A stretch of 64,000 nt of DNA from Nocardia cyriacigeorgica (GCF_010868145.1 NZ_JAAGUY010000013.1:95435-159434); one strand, 5' to 3'. Positions 7,946 through 16,528 are shown, counted from the stretch's first letter. Translations and numbers: made by a program. Notes: generated by a model not told the origin, from the sequence alone.

Positions 7946-8869
7946 CTATTCCCGCGAGGACTGTTCGCGCAGGCGGGCAAGGGTTTTCGCGAGGATGCGG
8001 GAGACATGCATCTGCGAGATTCCCATCTGCTGCGCGATCTGGGTCTGCGTCATGGATTCGAAGAATCGCATGGTGAGAATGCGGCGTTCGCGTTCGGGTA
8101 GACCGTCCAGCAACGGACGGATGGCGACGTACTCCTCCACCCGGTCGAACTGGGACTCCTCTTCGCCGAGGGTGTCCAGCAGCGACGCGTCGGTATCTCG
8201 GCCGACAGAGGCGGCGTCGATAGAGGTGGGCTGGTAGGCGTTGCCCGCGATGACGGCCTGAGTGACCTCGTCCGGGTCGACGTCGAGTTCGGCCGCGATC
8301 TCCTTGGCGGTGGGCGAGCGGCCGAGGGTTTGGGACAGCGAGTCGACCGCGGCGCCGATGCGCAGGTGGGTTTCCTTGACCCGTCGCGGCACCCGCATCG
8401 CCCAGGTGTTGTCACGGAAGTAGCGCCGGACCTCGCCCATGATGGTCGGCACGGCGAAGGACAGGAAGTTCGAGCCGCGTTCGACGTCGAATCGGTCCAC
8501 GGCATGCACCAGGCCGACGCGTGCGACCTGGGTGAGATCGTCGAACGGTTCGCCGCGTCCGCTGAACTTGCGGGCGATGTGGTCGGCGAGGGGGATGCAC
8601 CGGTTGATCAGTTCGTCGCGCAGCGTGGTGTAGGCGCCGGTGCCGGTGTCGGTGGCGGCGAGCCGGGTGAACAGCGCCGCGACATCGTCGTATCCGGACA
8701 CCTGGGTTTCTGTGTCCTCGTCGGTGTCCTCGGGCTGCTCGACGTCGGCGGGCTGTTGGGCGTTGTCGGCGGGCTGTTCGGTGCTGTCGTCGTGCTGTGC
8801 GGTGGGGTCGGGTGTTTCGGGAGCACCGTCGTTGTCTGCGGAGTCGAGCACGGTGTCCTCGTCGGCCAC
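7946..8869 (-). CDS. sigF: RNA polymerase sigma factor of the SigB/SigF/SigG family
   Basis: A 307-residue alternative sigma factor. Residues 1-66 are an unusual Asp/Glu/Gln-rich acidic extension (repeats around QQPADVEQPED). Then come region 2 (LINRCIPLADHIARKFSGRGEPFDDLTQVARVGL, with AVDRFD and FLSFAVPTIMGEVRRYFRD for -10 recognition), region 3 (LGRSPTAKEIAAEL) and region 4 (LPERERRILTMRFFESMTQTQIAQQMGISQMHVSRIL) for -35 binding. It lies directly downstream of its probable anti-sigma gene with a one-base overlap, as in usfX-sigF of mycobacteria. It is expected to drive stationary-phase and stress genes. Confidence 0.9.
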   Translation of the reverse strand: MADEDTVLDSADNDGAPETPDPTAQHDDSTEQPADNAQQPADVEQPEDTDEDTETQVSGYDDVAALFTRLAATDTGTGAYTTLRDELINRCIPLADHIARKFSGRGEPFDDLTQVARVGLVHAVDRFDVERGSNFLSFAVPTIMGEVRRYFRDNTWAMRVPRRVKETHLRIGAAVDSLSQTLGRSPTAKEIAAELDVDPDEVTQAVIAGNAYQPTSIDAASVGRDTDASLLDTLGEEESQFDRVEEYVAIRPLLDGLPERERRILTMRFFESMTQTQIAQQMGISQMHVSRILAKTLARLREQSSRE

Positions 8870-9291
8870 TACGCCTTCCCTCGGACGCGACGGAATTCGA
8901 CCGTCGTGGGGTACCCGGAGGCGGCCGGATCGAAGGGGCTCTGGATCGCTTCGACCGAATCGGTGAGCGTGCGAAGCACATGCCAGCCGAAGCTGCGCTG
9001 GTCGGGCAGCCCTTCGTCGGCGGCAACCCCGGACACGTGCACGCGCAGTTCCAGGTCACCGACGGTGAACCGGCAGTGCAGGCTGCTGTCGGGTGCGGCG
9101 ACAGCGATGAGCGTCGAGCACACTTCGTCGACGGCGAGTCGGATATCGGCGACTTCGTCCAGGGTGAAATCACTGAGCAGGACCAGCGTTTCGGCGAGCC
9201 CGCGCACGATCGGCAACTGACCGACCGATGCCGCGACCCGAATTTCCACCGGGGTGCTGTAGAGCCCCTGTTCCGCCGAAATATTGATCAC
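8869..9291 (-). CDS. rsbW: RsbW/UsfX-type anti-sigma factor
   Basis: A 140-residue protein of the histidine-kinase-like ATPase fold, homologous to UsfX, which sequesters SigF. Motifs include LAVDEVCSTLIAVAAP at the N-box position and SFGWHVLRTLTDSVE near the end. The N-box Asn expected in a kinase is not visible (STL in its place), as I recall also for UsfX, so ATP-dependent phosphorylation by it is doubtful and it may act mainly by binding. The GTG at 9291 lies 10 bases downstream of a SigF-type -10, implying a very short or absent leader. It is the first gene of the rsbW-sigF pair. Confidence 0.85.
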   Translation of the reverse strand: MINISAEQGLYSTPVEIRVAASVGQLPIVRGLAETLVLLSDFTLDEVADIRLAVDEVCSTLIAVAAPDSSLHCRFTVGDLELRVHVSGVAADEGLPDQRSFGWHVLRTLTDSVEAIQSPFDPAASGYPTTVEFRRVRGKA

Positions 9292-9301
9292 GCCATGAGG
9301 C

Positions 9302-9326
9302 TACCCACTCCGGGCCCCGGCAACCC
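9302..9326 (-). promoter_or_regulatory. SigF-type promoter of the rsbW-sigF pair
   Basis: On the minus strand GGGTT (9322-9326) is followed after exactly 15 bases by GGGTA (9302-9306). This matches the mycobacterial SigF consensus GGTTT-N15-17-GGGTA with one or two mismatches in the -35. The -10 ends 10 bases before the rsbW GTG, suggesting a near-leaderless, autoregulated transcript. Confidence 0.6.
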
Positions 9327-9383
9327 AACTACGGCTGTGACCCATCCCGCAGTGCGCGCGCCCTACCGTTAAACTGCCGCGTT

Positions 9384-10076
9384 GTGTCCACGCCGACGTT
9401 CTCCCGCCCCAAGTCCCCGATGATCGCTCCGTCGATTCTGTCCGCCGATTTCGCGCATCTCGCGGACGAGGCGAATGCCGTGTCCACTGCCGACTGGCTG
9501 CATGTCGATGTGATGGACGCGCACTTCGTTCCGAATCTGACCCTGGGGCTGCCGGTGGTGGAGAGTCTGCTCAAGGCCACCGACATTCCGCTGGACTGCC
9601 ATCTGATGATCGAGGATCCGGGCCGTTGGGCTCCGCCGTATGCGGAGGCAGGCGCCTACAACGTGACCTTCCACGCGGAGGCCACCGACAATCCGGTGGC
9701 GGTGGCGCGCGATATCCGGGCGGCGGGCGCGAAGGCGGGCTTGTCGGTGAAGCCGAACACGCCGATCGAGCCGTATCTGGAGATCTTGCGCGATTTCGAC
9801 ACTCTGCTGGTGATGAGCGTCGAGCCCGGTTTCGGCGGGCAGTCGTTCATCGCGCATGTGCTGGACAAGGCGCGCACCGTGCGGCGTCTGGTGGATTCGG
9901 GTGAGTTGCGGCTGGTGGTGGAGATCGATGGTGGTATCAATGCCGACACCATCGAGCAGGCCGCCGAGGCCGGTATCGATTGCTTCGTCGCCGGTTCGGC
10001 GGTCTACAACACCGCTGATCCCGGCGCCACCGTGGAGACGCTGCGCAGGCAGGCCGCCACGGTGTGGGCGCGCTGA
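9384..10076 (+). CDS. rpe: Ribulose-phosphate 3-epimerase
   Basis: A 230-residue TIM-barrel enzyme interconverting ribulose 5-phosphate and xylulose 5-phosphate in the pentose phosphate pathway. Metal and catalytic residues are visible: His40 and Asp42 in HVDVMDAHFVPN, His73 in DCHLM, Asp182 in VEIDGG; VEPGFGGQSF is the phosphate-loop signature. The start is the GTG at 9384; TAAACT at 9370-9375 is a plausible -10 only eight bases before it, so the mRNA may be leaderless. It follows rsmB as in mycobacteria, but the rsbW-sigF unit and a YjbR gene are inserted between. Confidence 0.95.
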   Translation: MSTPTFSRPKSPMIAPSILSADFAHLADEANAVSTADWLHVDVMDAHFVPNLTLGLPVVESLLKATDIPLDCHLMIEDPGRWAPPYAEAGAYNVTFHAEATDNPVAVARDIRAAGAKAGLSVKPNTPIEPYLEILRDFDTLLVMSVEPGFGGQSFIAHVLDKARTVRRLVDSGELRLVVEIDGGINADTIEQAAEAGIDCFVAGSAVYNTADPGATVETLRRQAATVWAR

Positions 10077-10094
10077 GCCGGGATCGCCGCGGCG

Positions 10095-10565
10095 CTATAC
10101 CTGCTTGATCCTGCGGGTGCCGAGCGCTCGGATGGCTTCGATGACGGCGCTTTGCGGCGGCCGATCGGTACCGCTTTCGGGTGCCTTCACCCAGCTCCGA
10201 TAGCCGGTGCGTTCGTCGTCGGGGGAGGGCAGCACGATGTGGCTGCCTGCGCTGGCGACGGTGGCGTAGAGGCGGAACAGTTCGGCGGATTCGGCGGCGG
10301 TGAGGCTGTCGGGGCGGGCTGGGCCGGTAAGGAAGGTCCAGCGGAGGGCCCGGGGATGCGCGACGACGGGTCCGGCGATGTCGGCCAGGCGCAGCCGTTG
10401 TTGTACGCGTTCGCCGAGTTCGGCGGGCATGGTAATGGCGCCGTACCGGGCACCCATTTTCAGGAGTATGCGTCGTGAGGTGGGGTCGATGGTGGCTGGG
10501 AACTGGTATTCGCGCCGATAGCTGACGCAACGGTTTTCCAGTGTGAAATCGACGAGCGTTGTCAC
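10095..10565 (-). CDS. Conserved hypothetical protein, possibly primase/polymerase-like
   Basis: A 156-residue protein started from the GTG at 10565 (VTTLVDFTLEN). No signal peptide or membrane segment. Segments such as ARYGAITMPAELGERVQ, GPVVAHPRALRWTFL and HIVLPSPDDER resemble the short actinobacterial proteins annotated as primase/polymerase-like N-domains, but I see no catalytic acidic pair and cannot assign a function. It is convergent with rpe; the stops are about 18 bases apart. The open frame continues upstream to 10778 with arginine/histidine-rich sequence that looks non-coding. Confidence 0.5.
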   Translation of the reverse strand: MTTLVDFTLENRCVSYRREYQFPATIDPTSRRILLKMGARYGAITMPAELGERVQQRLRLADIAGPVVAHPRALRWTFLTGPARPDSLTAAESAELFRLYATVASAGSHIVLPSPDDERTGYRSWVKAPESGTDRPPQSAVIEAIRALGTRRIKQV

Positions 10566-11404
10566 GCCGCACCCCCGGTGGTGTGGTTTTCGCTGGTGGA
10601 TGTGTGCTGATCGACGGGCTCGGTGTCTGCGCCGATCTCGATTCTGTCCACGGTGATCTTTCGGCTTCCTCGAGTGGTGGACTTGCTGTAGTGATGCGGT
10701 GGCGCCGTCGCGCGATCGGCCTCGTGCTGATCCGACGACAGGTTGTGCTGCCAGGATCTGAAACACCTTGGTGCACAATGGTTTACCAGCGTGCTCATGG
10801 CAGGGGAAACTGTGGTCGGTGGTGAGGTGTCACGTGTGGCGTGCCGAGATCGAACTGCCGTGTAGGACTCTGTCGTCCGTGGTCACTCTGCCGTACGGAA
10901 ACGCTGGTGCTGTTGAACGGTGGGAGTCGGCTACATAACGATTTTGCGTCAATATTCTGCCCGGCGCAAGAGATTGCGGAAATTTATGTTTCGGCGGTGT
11001 TTCGTACGGGCACCGACTGTACGGGCGTTACATGACATTCTTCTGTGCGTTGTGCAAAATGCCGCCCAACAAAGGCTACGGACCGAACGAGCGGTATTTT
11101 CCGAATATCGGTAAAGAATTCCCTGGCCGAAAATTATCGGTCCCCGTTCGGCTGGGACGGACACGGCCCGACGGTTGGGTTCGACGGCGTGTCACGGTCT
11201 CGCTGTCCGAGGTCGACCCGCTCCGCGGCTCGCTCCCCGCGGTGAATTACCGCCGATGGTTGCGGCGGATGTGGTCCGGCCGCGCTCACCGAGCCCGGTG
11301 GCGCGAATTAGGGTGAATCACGAGCACGGCACGGCCCTCGGGAATACCGGTCCCGGTCACGGCCGTTCCGCAACCGGAAGACCACACGCGACAGGGAGTC
11401 AGGC
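10566..11404. other. 839-base stretch without a recognised gene
   Basis: Short frames exist on both strands, but none has a family motif, coherent codon bias and ribosome site together. About 10920-11130 is clearly more AT-rich than its surroundings (several runs of A and T, for example near 10930-10995 and 11090-11145). GCGGT-GAATT-ACCGC at about 11239-11253 forms a small hairpin. In mycobacteria the slot between rpe and the riboflavin synthase gene holds ribG, an efflux pump gene and lprG; none is here. It probably contains the promoter of the rib operon. Confidence 0.6.
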
Positions 11405-12028
11405 ATGTTCACAGGCATCGTCGAGGAGCTGGGCGAGATCGTCGCCACCGAGCAGCTGGCCGACGCCGCACGGTTGACGATCCGGGGCACACTGGTGACC
11501 TCCGATGCCGGCCACGGCGACTCGATTGCCGTCAACGGGGTCTGCCTGACCGTCGTCGATGTGGTCGACGGCAATTCCTTCACCGTCGACGTGATGGCCG
11601 AAACCCTGAACCGTTCCAGCATCGGTGGACTCACCTCCGGCGCCAAGGTCAATCTGGAGCGCGCCGCGGCACTCGACAGCCGCCTGGGCGGACACCTGGT
11701 GCAGGGGCATGTCGACGGCACCGGCACCGTGCTCTCGCGCACCCCGTCGGAGAACTGGGAGGTCGTTCGGATCTCGCTGCCCGACGCCATCGCCAAGTAC
11801 GTGGTCGAGAAGGGCTCCATCACCGTCGACGGCATCTCCCTGACCGTCTCCGGGCTCGGCCTGTCCGATGCCCCTGCCACCGACGGCAACAGCGACTGGT
11901 TCGAGGTCTCCCTCATTCCGACCACGCTGTCGATGACCAACCTCGGCACCGCCGCCCCCGGCACCGTGGTGAACCTGGAGGTGGACGTCATCGCCAAGTA
12001 CGTCGAACGCCTCCAGCAGCGCGGCTGA
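11405..12028 (+). CDS. ribE: Riboflavin synthase, alpha chain
   Basis: A 207-residue enzyme that dismutates two 6,7-dimethyl-8-ribityllumazines to riboflavin. It begins with the hallmark MFTGIVEELGEI and contains two similar lumazine-binding barrels (about 1-95 and 96-195), with VNGVCLTVV in the first and VDGISLTVS in the second, and GHLVQGHVDGTG between. GGGAG precedes the ATG. First gene of ribE-ribBA-ribH. Confidence 0.96.
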   Translation: MFTGIVEELGEIVATEQLADAARLTIRGTLVTSDAGHGDSIAVNGVCLTVVDVVDGNSFTVDVMAETLNRSSIGGLTSGAKVNLERAAALDSRLGGHLVQGHVDGTGTVLSRTPSENWEVVRISLPDAIAKYVVEKGSITVDGISLTVSGLGLSDAPATDGNSDWFEVSLIPTTLSMTNLGTAAPGTVVNLEVDVIAKYVERLQQRG

Positions 12029-12123
12029 CCACACCGTCCACCAGGCGGGCCACTGCCTCCGGAGCGACACTCCCCACCCAGTAGTGTGGGGTGGCACCTT
12101 ATTCGAGATGGAGCACAACAGAC

Positions 12124-13368
12124 GTGACCAGGTTCGACAGCATCGAGCGCGCAGTCGCCGATATCGCCGCCGGTAAGGCGGTCGTCGTCGTCGACGACGA
12201 GGACCGGGAGAACGAGGGCGACCTCATCTTCGCGGCCGAGAAGGCCACCCCGGAGCTGATGGCCTTCATGATCCGCTACACGTCCGGGTATATCTGTGTG
12301 CCCCTCACCGGTGAGGACTGCGATCGTCTCGGCCTGCCGCCGATGTACGCGCTCAACCAGGACAAGCACGGCACCGCCTACACGGTGTCGGTCGACGCCA
12401 AGGAAGGCGTCAGCACCGGGATCTCCGGCGCGGACCGGGCCACCACCATCCGGCTGCTCGCCGACGCCGACGCCAAGGCCGACGACTTCACCCGCCCCGG
12501 TCATGTGGTGCCGCTGCGCGCCAAGGACGGTGGCGTGCTGCGCAGGCCGGGGCACACCGAAGCCGCAGTAGACCTCTCGCGCATGGCCGGGCTGCGTCCG
12601 GCCGGCGTGATCTGCGAGATCGTCAGCCAGAAGGACGACGGGCACATGGCCCGCACCGAGGAACTGCGCGTCTTCGCCGACGAGCACGAGCTCGCACTGA
12701 TCTCCATCGCCGACATGATCGCCTGGCGCCGCAAGCACGAAAAGCATGTGGTGCGGGTGGCCGAGGCGCGTATCCCCACCGTGCACGGCGAGTTCACCGC
12801 GGTCGGCTACCAGAGCATCTACGACGAGGTCGAGCATGTGGCGCTGGTGCGCGGCGACATCCTCGACGGTGACGACGTCCTGGTCCGGGTGCATTCGGAA
12901 TGCCTCACCGGCGATGTGTTCGGCTCGCTGCGCTGCGATTGCGGTCCGCAGCTGGACGCCGCCATGGAGATGGTGGCCGCCGAGGGACGCGGTGTGGTGC
13001 TCTATATGCGCGGGCACGAGGGCCGCGGCATCGGGCTGATGCACAAGTTGCAGGCCTACCAGTTGCAGGATTCCGGCCACGACACCGTCGATGCGAACAT
13101 CGAGCTCGGGTTGCCCGCCGACGCCCGCGACTACGGCACCGGTGCGCAGATCCTGGTCGACCTCGGCATCCGCTCGATGCGGCTGTTGACCAACAACCCG
13201 GCCAAGCGCGTCGGACTCGACGGCTACGGGCTGCGGATCACCGAGCGGGTACCCATGCCGGTGCGCGCCAATGCCGAGAACCTGCGGTATCTGCGCACCA
13301 AGCGCGACCGCATGGGTCACGACCTGATCGGTCTGGACGACCTGGATCTGGGAGAGACCGCGCAGTGA
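12124..13368 (+). CDS. ribBA: Bifunctional DHBP synthase / GTP cyclohydrolase II
   Basis: A 414-residue fusion for the two entry steps of riboflavin synthesis. Residues ~1-205 are 3,4-dihydroxy-2-butanone-4-phosphate synthase with VDDEDRENEGDL (acidic catalytic loop) and RPGHTEAAVDL. Residues ~206-414 are GTP cyclohydrolase II with the zinc cysteines in ECLTGDVFGSLRCDCG, then GRGIG and TNNPAKR. The GTG at 12124 gives the usual N-terminus (VTRFDSIERAVADI); the frame is open 33 bases further. Both active sites look intact. Confidence 0.95.
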   Translation: MTRFDSIERAVADIAAGKAVVVVDDEDRENEGDLIFAAEKATPELMAFMIRYTSGYICVPLTGEDCDRLGLPPMYALNQDKHGTAYTVSVDAKEGVSTGISGADRATTIRLLADADAKADDFTRPGHVVPLRAKDGGVLRRPGHTEAAVDLSRMAGLRPAGVICEIVSQKDDGHMARTEELRVFADEHELALISIADMIAWRRKHEKHVVRVAEARIPTVHGEFTAVGYQSIYDEVEHVALVRGDILDGDDVLVRVHSECLTGDVFGSLRCDCGPQLDAAMEMVAAEGRGVVLYMRGHEGRGIGLMHKLQAYQLQDSGHDTVDANIELGLPADARDYGTGAQILVDLGIRSMRLLTNNPAKRVGLDGYGLRITERVPMPVRANAENLRYLRTKRDRMGHDLIGLDDLDLGETAQ

Positions 13369-13396
13369 ATCCGGTCGGACGGAAAGGCGAGAACCG

Positions 13397-13876
13397 ATGA
13401 GCGGTACCGGCGTACCCACTTTCGCGCTCGAGGATGCCAAGGAGCTCGAGCTCGGTATCGTCGCCTCGCGCTGGCATACCCAGATCTGCGACACCCTGGT
13501 CGCCAACGCCGAGCGCGTGGCGAAGGAAGCCGGCGTGCGCAAGGTGACGGTGGTGCGCTGTGCGGGTGCGATGGAGCTGCCGGTCGTCGCGCAGGAACTC
13601 GCTCGCACCCACGACGCCGTCGTCGCGCTCGGCGTGGTGATCCGTGGCGACACACCGCATTTCGAATATGTCTGTGACGCGGTCACCGCGGGCCTGACCC
13701 GGGTATCGCTCGATGAAGGCACCCCGGTCGCCAATGGTGTGCTCACCACCAACAACGAGAAGCAGGCGCTGGACCGGGCCGGGCTGCCCGGCTCCGCGGA
13801 GGACAAGGGCGAGCAGGCCTGTGCCGCCGCCCTCGATGCCGCGTTGACTCTGCGCTCGCTGCGCGGGTCGAACTGA
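13397..13876 (+). CDS. ribH: 6,7-dimethyl-8-ribityllumazine synthase
   Basis: A 159-residue subunit that condenses the butanone phosphate with the pyrimidine intermediate. Motifs are GIVASRWHTQICD (substrate-binding aromatic), VVRCAGAMELPVVAQ, ALGVVIRGDTPHFEYV (catalytic His in PHFEYV) and TPVANGVLTTNNEKQA. Standard length. It starts 28 bases after ribBA and completes the ribE-ribBA-ribH set; ribD is not in the window. Confidence 0.95.
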   Translation: MSGTGVPTFALEDAKELELGIVASRWHTQICDTLVANAERVAKEAGVRKVTVVRCAGAMELPVVAQELARTHDAVVALGVVIRGDTPHFEYVCDAVTAGLTRVSLDEGTPVANGVLTTNNEKQALDRAGLPGSAEDKGEQACAAALDAALTLRSLRGSN

Positions 13877-13878
13877 CG

Positions 13879-14388
13879 ATGCCCGTCGTCCGCATCTGGC
13901 GCAGGAATGCGGGCCCGGCACCGGCCGGGTCGGCCACCGAGCAGCCCGTCTGGGATCTCGAGGTTCGCCCGCGCCGGGCGCGGCGGACCGCGATCGTGGT
14001 CGCGGTGATCCTGGTGATCGCGTTCACCGCCGCCGGGATCTTCCTGCGCGTCGGCTCCACCGGCGTGCATTTCCGGGTGCTCGATCAGTTCGCCATGGCC
14101 GGGATCGGCGTGCTCGGCGCGTGCGCGGTACTTCTGCTCACGCGCCCACGGGTGCGGGTCGGCCCCAAGGGCGTGGTGGTCCGCAATGTGCTCGGGGACA
14201 ACGAGTTCCCATGGAAATACGTTCGCGGGGTCTCCTTCCCGGATCGTAAGTCCTGGGCACGTCTGGAACTCGTCGACGACGACTATGTGCCGATGCTGGC
14301 CATCCGCTCCAATGACAAGGAATATGCGGCCGCCGCACTCGATCGGTTGCGTGAGCTGGGCGCGAAATACTCCGGTTCCACGGACTGA
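13879..14388 (+). CDS. Membrane protein with bacterial PH domain
   Basis: A 169-residue protein with two membrane segments (about 37-56 and 71-88), then a soluble domain containing RVGPKGVVVRNVLGDNEFPWKYVRGVSFPDRKSWARLEL, the pattern of the short bacterial PH-like domain next to ribH in mycobacteria (Rv1417 position). It starts two bases after the ribH stop, so it is in the riboflavin operon, but its role there is unknown; a membrane-anchored scaffold is a guess. Confidence 0.75.
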   Translation: MPVVRIWRRNAGPAPAGSATEQPVWDLEVRPRRARRTAIVVAVILVIAFTAAGIFLRVGSTGVHFRVLDQFAMAGIGVLGACAVLLLTRPRVRVGPKGVVVRNVLGDNEFPWKYVRGVSFPDRKSWARLELVDDDYVPMLAIRSNDKEYAAAALDRLRELGAKYSGSTD

Positions 14389-14449
14389 GCGCTCGGGATC
14401 GGCATGCCCGATTCAGCGAGCCGGCCGGAGGACGCGAGTTCCGGGCAGT

Positions 14450-14477
14450 GGGGACACCGGCGCCGACCGGTGTCCCC
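14450..14477. terminator. Bidirectional hairpin between the rib operon and ggt
   Basis: Perfect 11-bp stem GGGGACACCGG / CCGGTGTCCCC with a six-base loop, lying between two convergent genes. Confidence 0.75.
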
Positions 14478-14500
14478 GCCCTCGGCGCAACGGCGATCGA

Positions 14501-16450
14501 TCAGCGGGTGTCGCCGAGCACTTCACCTTCGCGGCGTGGGTCTGCGCCGCCGATCCAACCGTCACCGTCGCGGCGAACCACGCTCAATCCACTCGTTTGC
14601 GGTGCCACCGACACCTCGTGTCCGAGTTCGCGTAGGCGCACGATCAGCGGGTCATGGGCACCGTCGTCGCTCGCGTCGATCGCTGGATGCTCACCACCCA
14701 CCCCGGTGACCGGCGTGTTGGCCGCACCGAAGGACACCGCCGATACGGCCTGCTGCGGGTCCAGGCCCCAATCCAGCATGCCGATCAGTGTTTTGACCAC
14801 GTACTGAATGATCACCGAACCGCCCGGTGACCCCGCGACGTGGGTGAGTTCTCCGCGCGCACCGTCGGCGCCGTCGGAAAACACCAGGGTCGGGCTCATC
14901 GAACTGCGCGGTCGCTTACCGGGCTCGACGCGATTGGCCACCGGCAGACCGTCCTCGCCGATCGGTTCGGCGGCGAAGTCGGTCATCTGGTTGTTCAGCA
15001 CGAACCCATCCGCCATGTGGAACGAGCCGAAGGCCGATTCCACCGTGGTGGTCATGGCGGCGGCATTGCCGTAGGAGTCCACGATCGAGATGTGGCTGGT
15101 GCCGTGCTCGGGCGTCTGCGGCCCGACACCGACCGGTACCGGCCCGAAATCACCGGGCTGTGCGGTACCCATACTGCGGCCCGGATTGATCAGGGCGGCG
15201 CGGCCCTTCAGGTACTCGGGGTTGACGAGCGTCTCGGGGGAATTGCCCGGCAGTGGCACGAAATCGGTATCGGCGACGTACTTGTTCCGGTCGGCGTAGG
15301 CCAGCCGTTCCGCTTCGGAGATCAGATGCACCGCTTCGGCTTTCGGCTTGCCGCCGTTGCGATCGACATTGTCCGGGCCGAGGGCGGCCAGATCGAAGTT
15401 GGACAGGATGCCGAGCGTGGCGGCGACGGCGATACCGCCCGAGGACGGCGCAGGCATACCGCAGATTTCGTGCGCGCGGTAGTCGGTGCACAGCGCGGTG
15501 CGCTTCTTCGCTTGGTAGTTCGCCAGATCCTCGGTGGTGAGGAGGCTGGGGGTGCGCCCGCCGGAGCCGGAGGTGGCGGCGTCGACGATGTCGCGGGCGA
15601 TGGCGCCGGTGTAGAAGGCGTCGGCTCCGTCGGTAGCGACGGCGTTCAGCGTCTTCGACATCGCGGGATTGGTGAGGACCATGCCGGCCGGTTTGGGCGA
15701 GCCGTCGGGGTTGAGGAAGTACGCCTTGGCGGATTCGTCCACCGCGAGATTCGGTGCGGATTCAGCGATCTGGCCTGCAAGGCGTGGACTGATCTCGAAG
15801 CCGCGGTCGGCCAGCGATACCGCCGGGTCGAACAGGTCCGCCCATGGTGTCTTGCCGTGCTCACGGTGGCTGAGTTCGAGCATGCGCAGCACCCCTGGCA
15901 CCGCGATCGCCCGGCCGCTGGCCCGCGCGTCCGGTTTCGGTGCGGTGCGGTCGGTATCGCTGACCCAGCGCAGATAGTTCTCGGTGGCGGCGGCCGGTGC
16001 CGTTTCCCGGCCGTCATAGGCCTCCACGGATTTGCTGGCCGCGTCGTAGTAGACCAAGAACGCGCCACCGCCGATACCGGAGGCCTGCGGTTCGACCAGT
16101 CCGAGCACCGTCTGTGCCGTGATCAGCGCATCGGCTGCGGTACCGCCGTCCCGCAGCACTTCGCAGGCCGCCTGGGTTGCGAGCGGATTCGCAGTGGACA
16201 CCGCAAAGGTCGCGGTGCGCACCGGCGTCATGTCGCTGCGGTATCCGGAGGCGATCTCGGGATTGGTGCTCAAGTTCTGCGTGGTGGGCGCACCGCCCTC
16301 GGTGGCGGGTGCGGCCGTGATCACCGTGCCGTTGGGAGCGGTGGTGCAGGCCGCGGTCTCCTCGGCATCGTCCGCGCAGCCGGTGGCCAGCGAAATCACG
16401 AGCGCCGCAACCACGGCCGCACCGATCCGAATCTGTCGCATGCGGGTCAT
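14501..16450 (-). CDS. ggtB: Gamma-glutamyltransferase, lipoprotein form
   Basis: A 649-residue Ntn-hydrolase that cleaves gamma-glutamyl amides such as glutathione. The N-terminus is a lipoprotein signal (hydrophobic 10-20, lipobox LATG then Cys25), as in the mycobacterial lipoprotein GgtB. The large chain carries EAYDGRETAPAA and ASGIGGGAFLVYYD; the self-cleavage and nucleophile Thr is in EHGTSHISIVD (about Thr451), and the glycine-rich AGSPGGSVIIQ lies near the end. It is therefore anchored outside the membrane. The stop is ~20 bases from a terminator shared with the rib operon. Confidence 0.93.
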   Translation of the reverse strand: MTRMRQIRIGAAVVAALVISLATGCADDAEETAACTTAPNGTVITAAPATEGGAPTTQNLSTNPEIASGYRSDMTPVRTATFAVSTANPLATQAACEVLRDGGTAADALITAQTVLGLVEPQASGIGGGAFLVYYDAASKSVEAYDGRETAPAAATENYLRWVSDTDRTAPKPDARASGRAIAVPGVLRMLELSHREHGKTPWADLFDPAVSLADRGFEISPRLAGQIAESAPNLAVDESAKAYFLNPDGSPKPAGMVLTNPAMSKTLNAVATDGADAFYTGAIARDIVDAATSGSGGRTPSLLTTEDLANYQAKKRTALCTDYRAHEICGMPAPSSGGIAVAATLGILSNFDLAALGPDNVDRNGGKPKAEAVHLISEAERLAYADRNKYVADTDFVPLPGNSPETLVNPEYLKGRAALINPGRSMGTAQPGDFGPVPVGVGPQTPEHGTSHISIVDSYGNAAAMTTTVESAFGSFHMADGFVLNNQMTDFAAEPIGEDGLPVANRVEPGKRPRSSMSPTLVFSDGADGARGELTHVAGSPGGSVIIQYVVKTLIGMLDWGLDPQQAVSAVSFGAANTPVTGVGGEHPAIDASDDGAHDPLIVRLRELGHEVSVAPQTSGLSVVRRDGDGWIGGADPRREGEVLGDTR

Positions 16451-16512
16451 GCACGGACTGTATCGCCCGTCATCGGCACCGACCCGGCTTTCGCGGCCGA
16501 ACGCGGCTTGAC

Positions 16513-16528
16513 CTGAACAAAGGTTCAG
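16513..16528. promoter_or_regulatory. Inverted repeat upstream of NmrA-like gene
   Basis: CTGAAC-AAAG-GTTCAG, a perfect 6-bp inverted repeat with a 4-base spacer, lies 33 bases before the start at 16561 and would overlap or flank the -10. It looks like a TetR or HxlR-type operator; no regulator gene is adjacent. Confidence 0.55.

Noticed and set aside
10841..11316. Several short plus-strand frames in the rib upstream gap
   Set aside because: Different frames, weak starts and no motif; composition changes across the AT-rich part do not follow a codon pattern.
11180..11404. Possible FMN riboswitch before ribE
   Set aside because: A small hairpin with GGTGAATTACC recalls one RFN arm, but the other conserved arms and the core sequences are not visible. 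A covariance search would decide.
11308..14070. A very long open frame (920 codons) on the minus strand opposite the riboflavin genes
   Set aside because: It mirrors ribE-ribBA-ribH, whose family motifs are intact on the plus strand. Long antisense frames are expected in DNA with very high GC at third positions; the translation is low in recognisable motifs.
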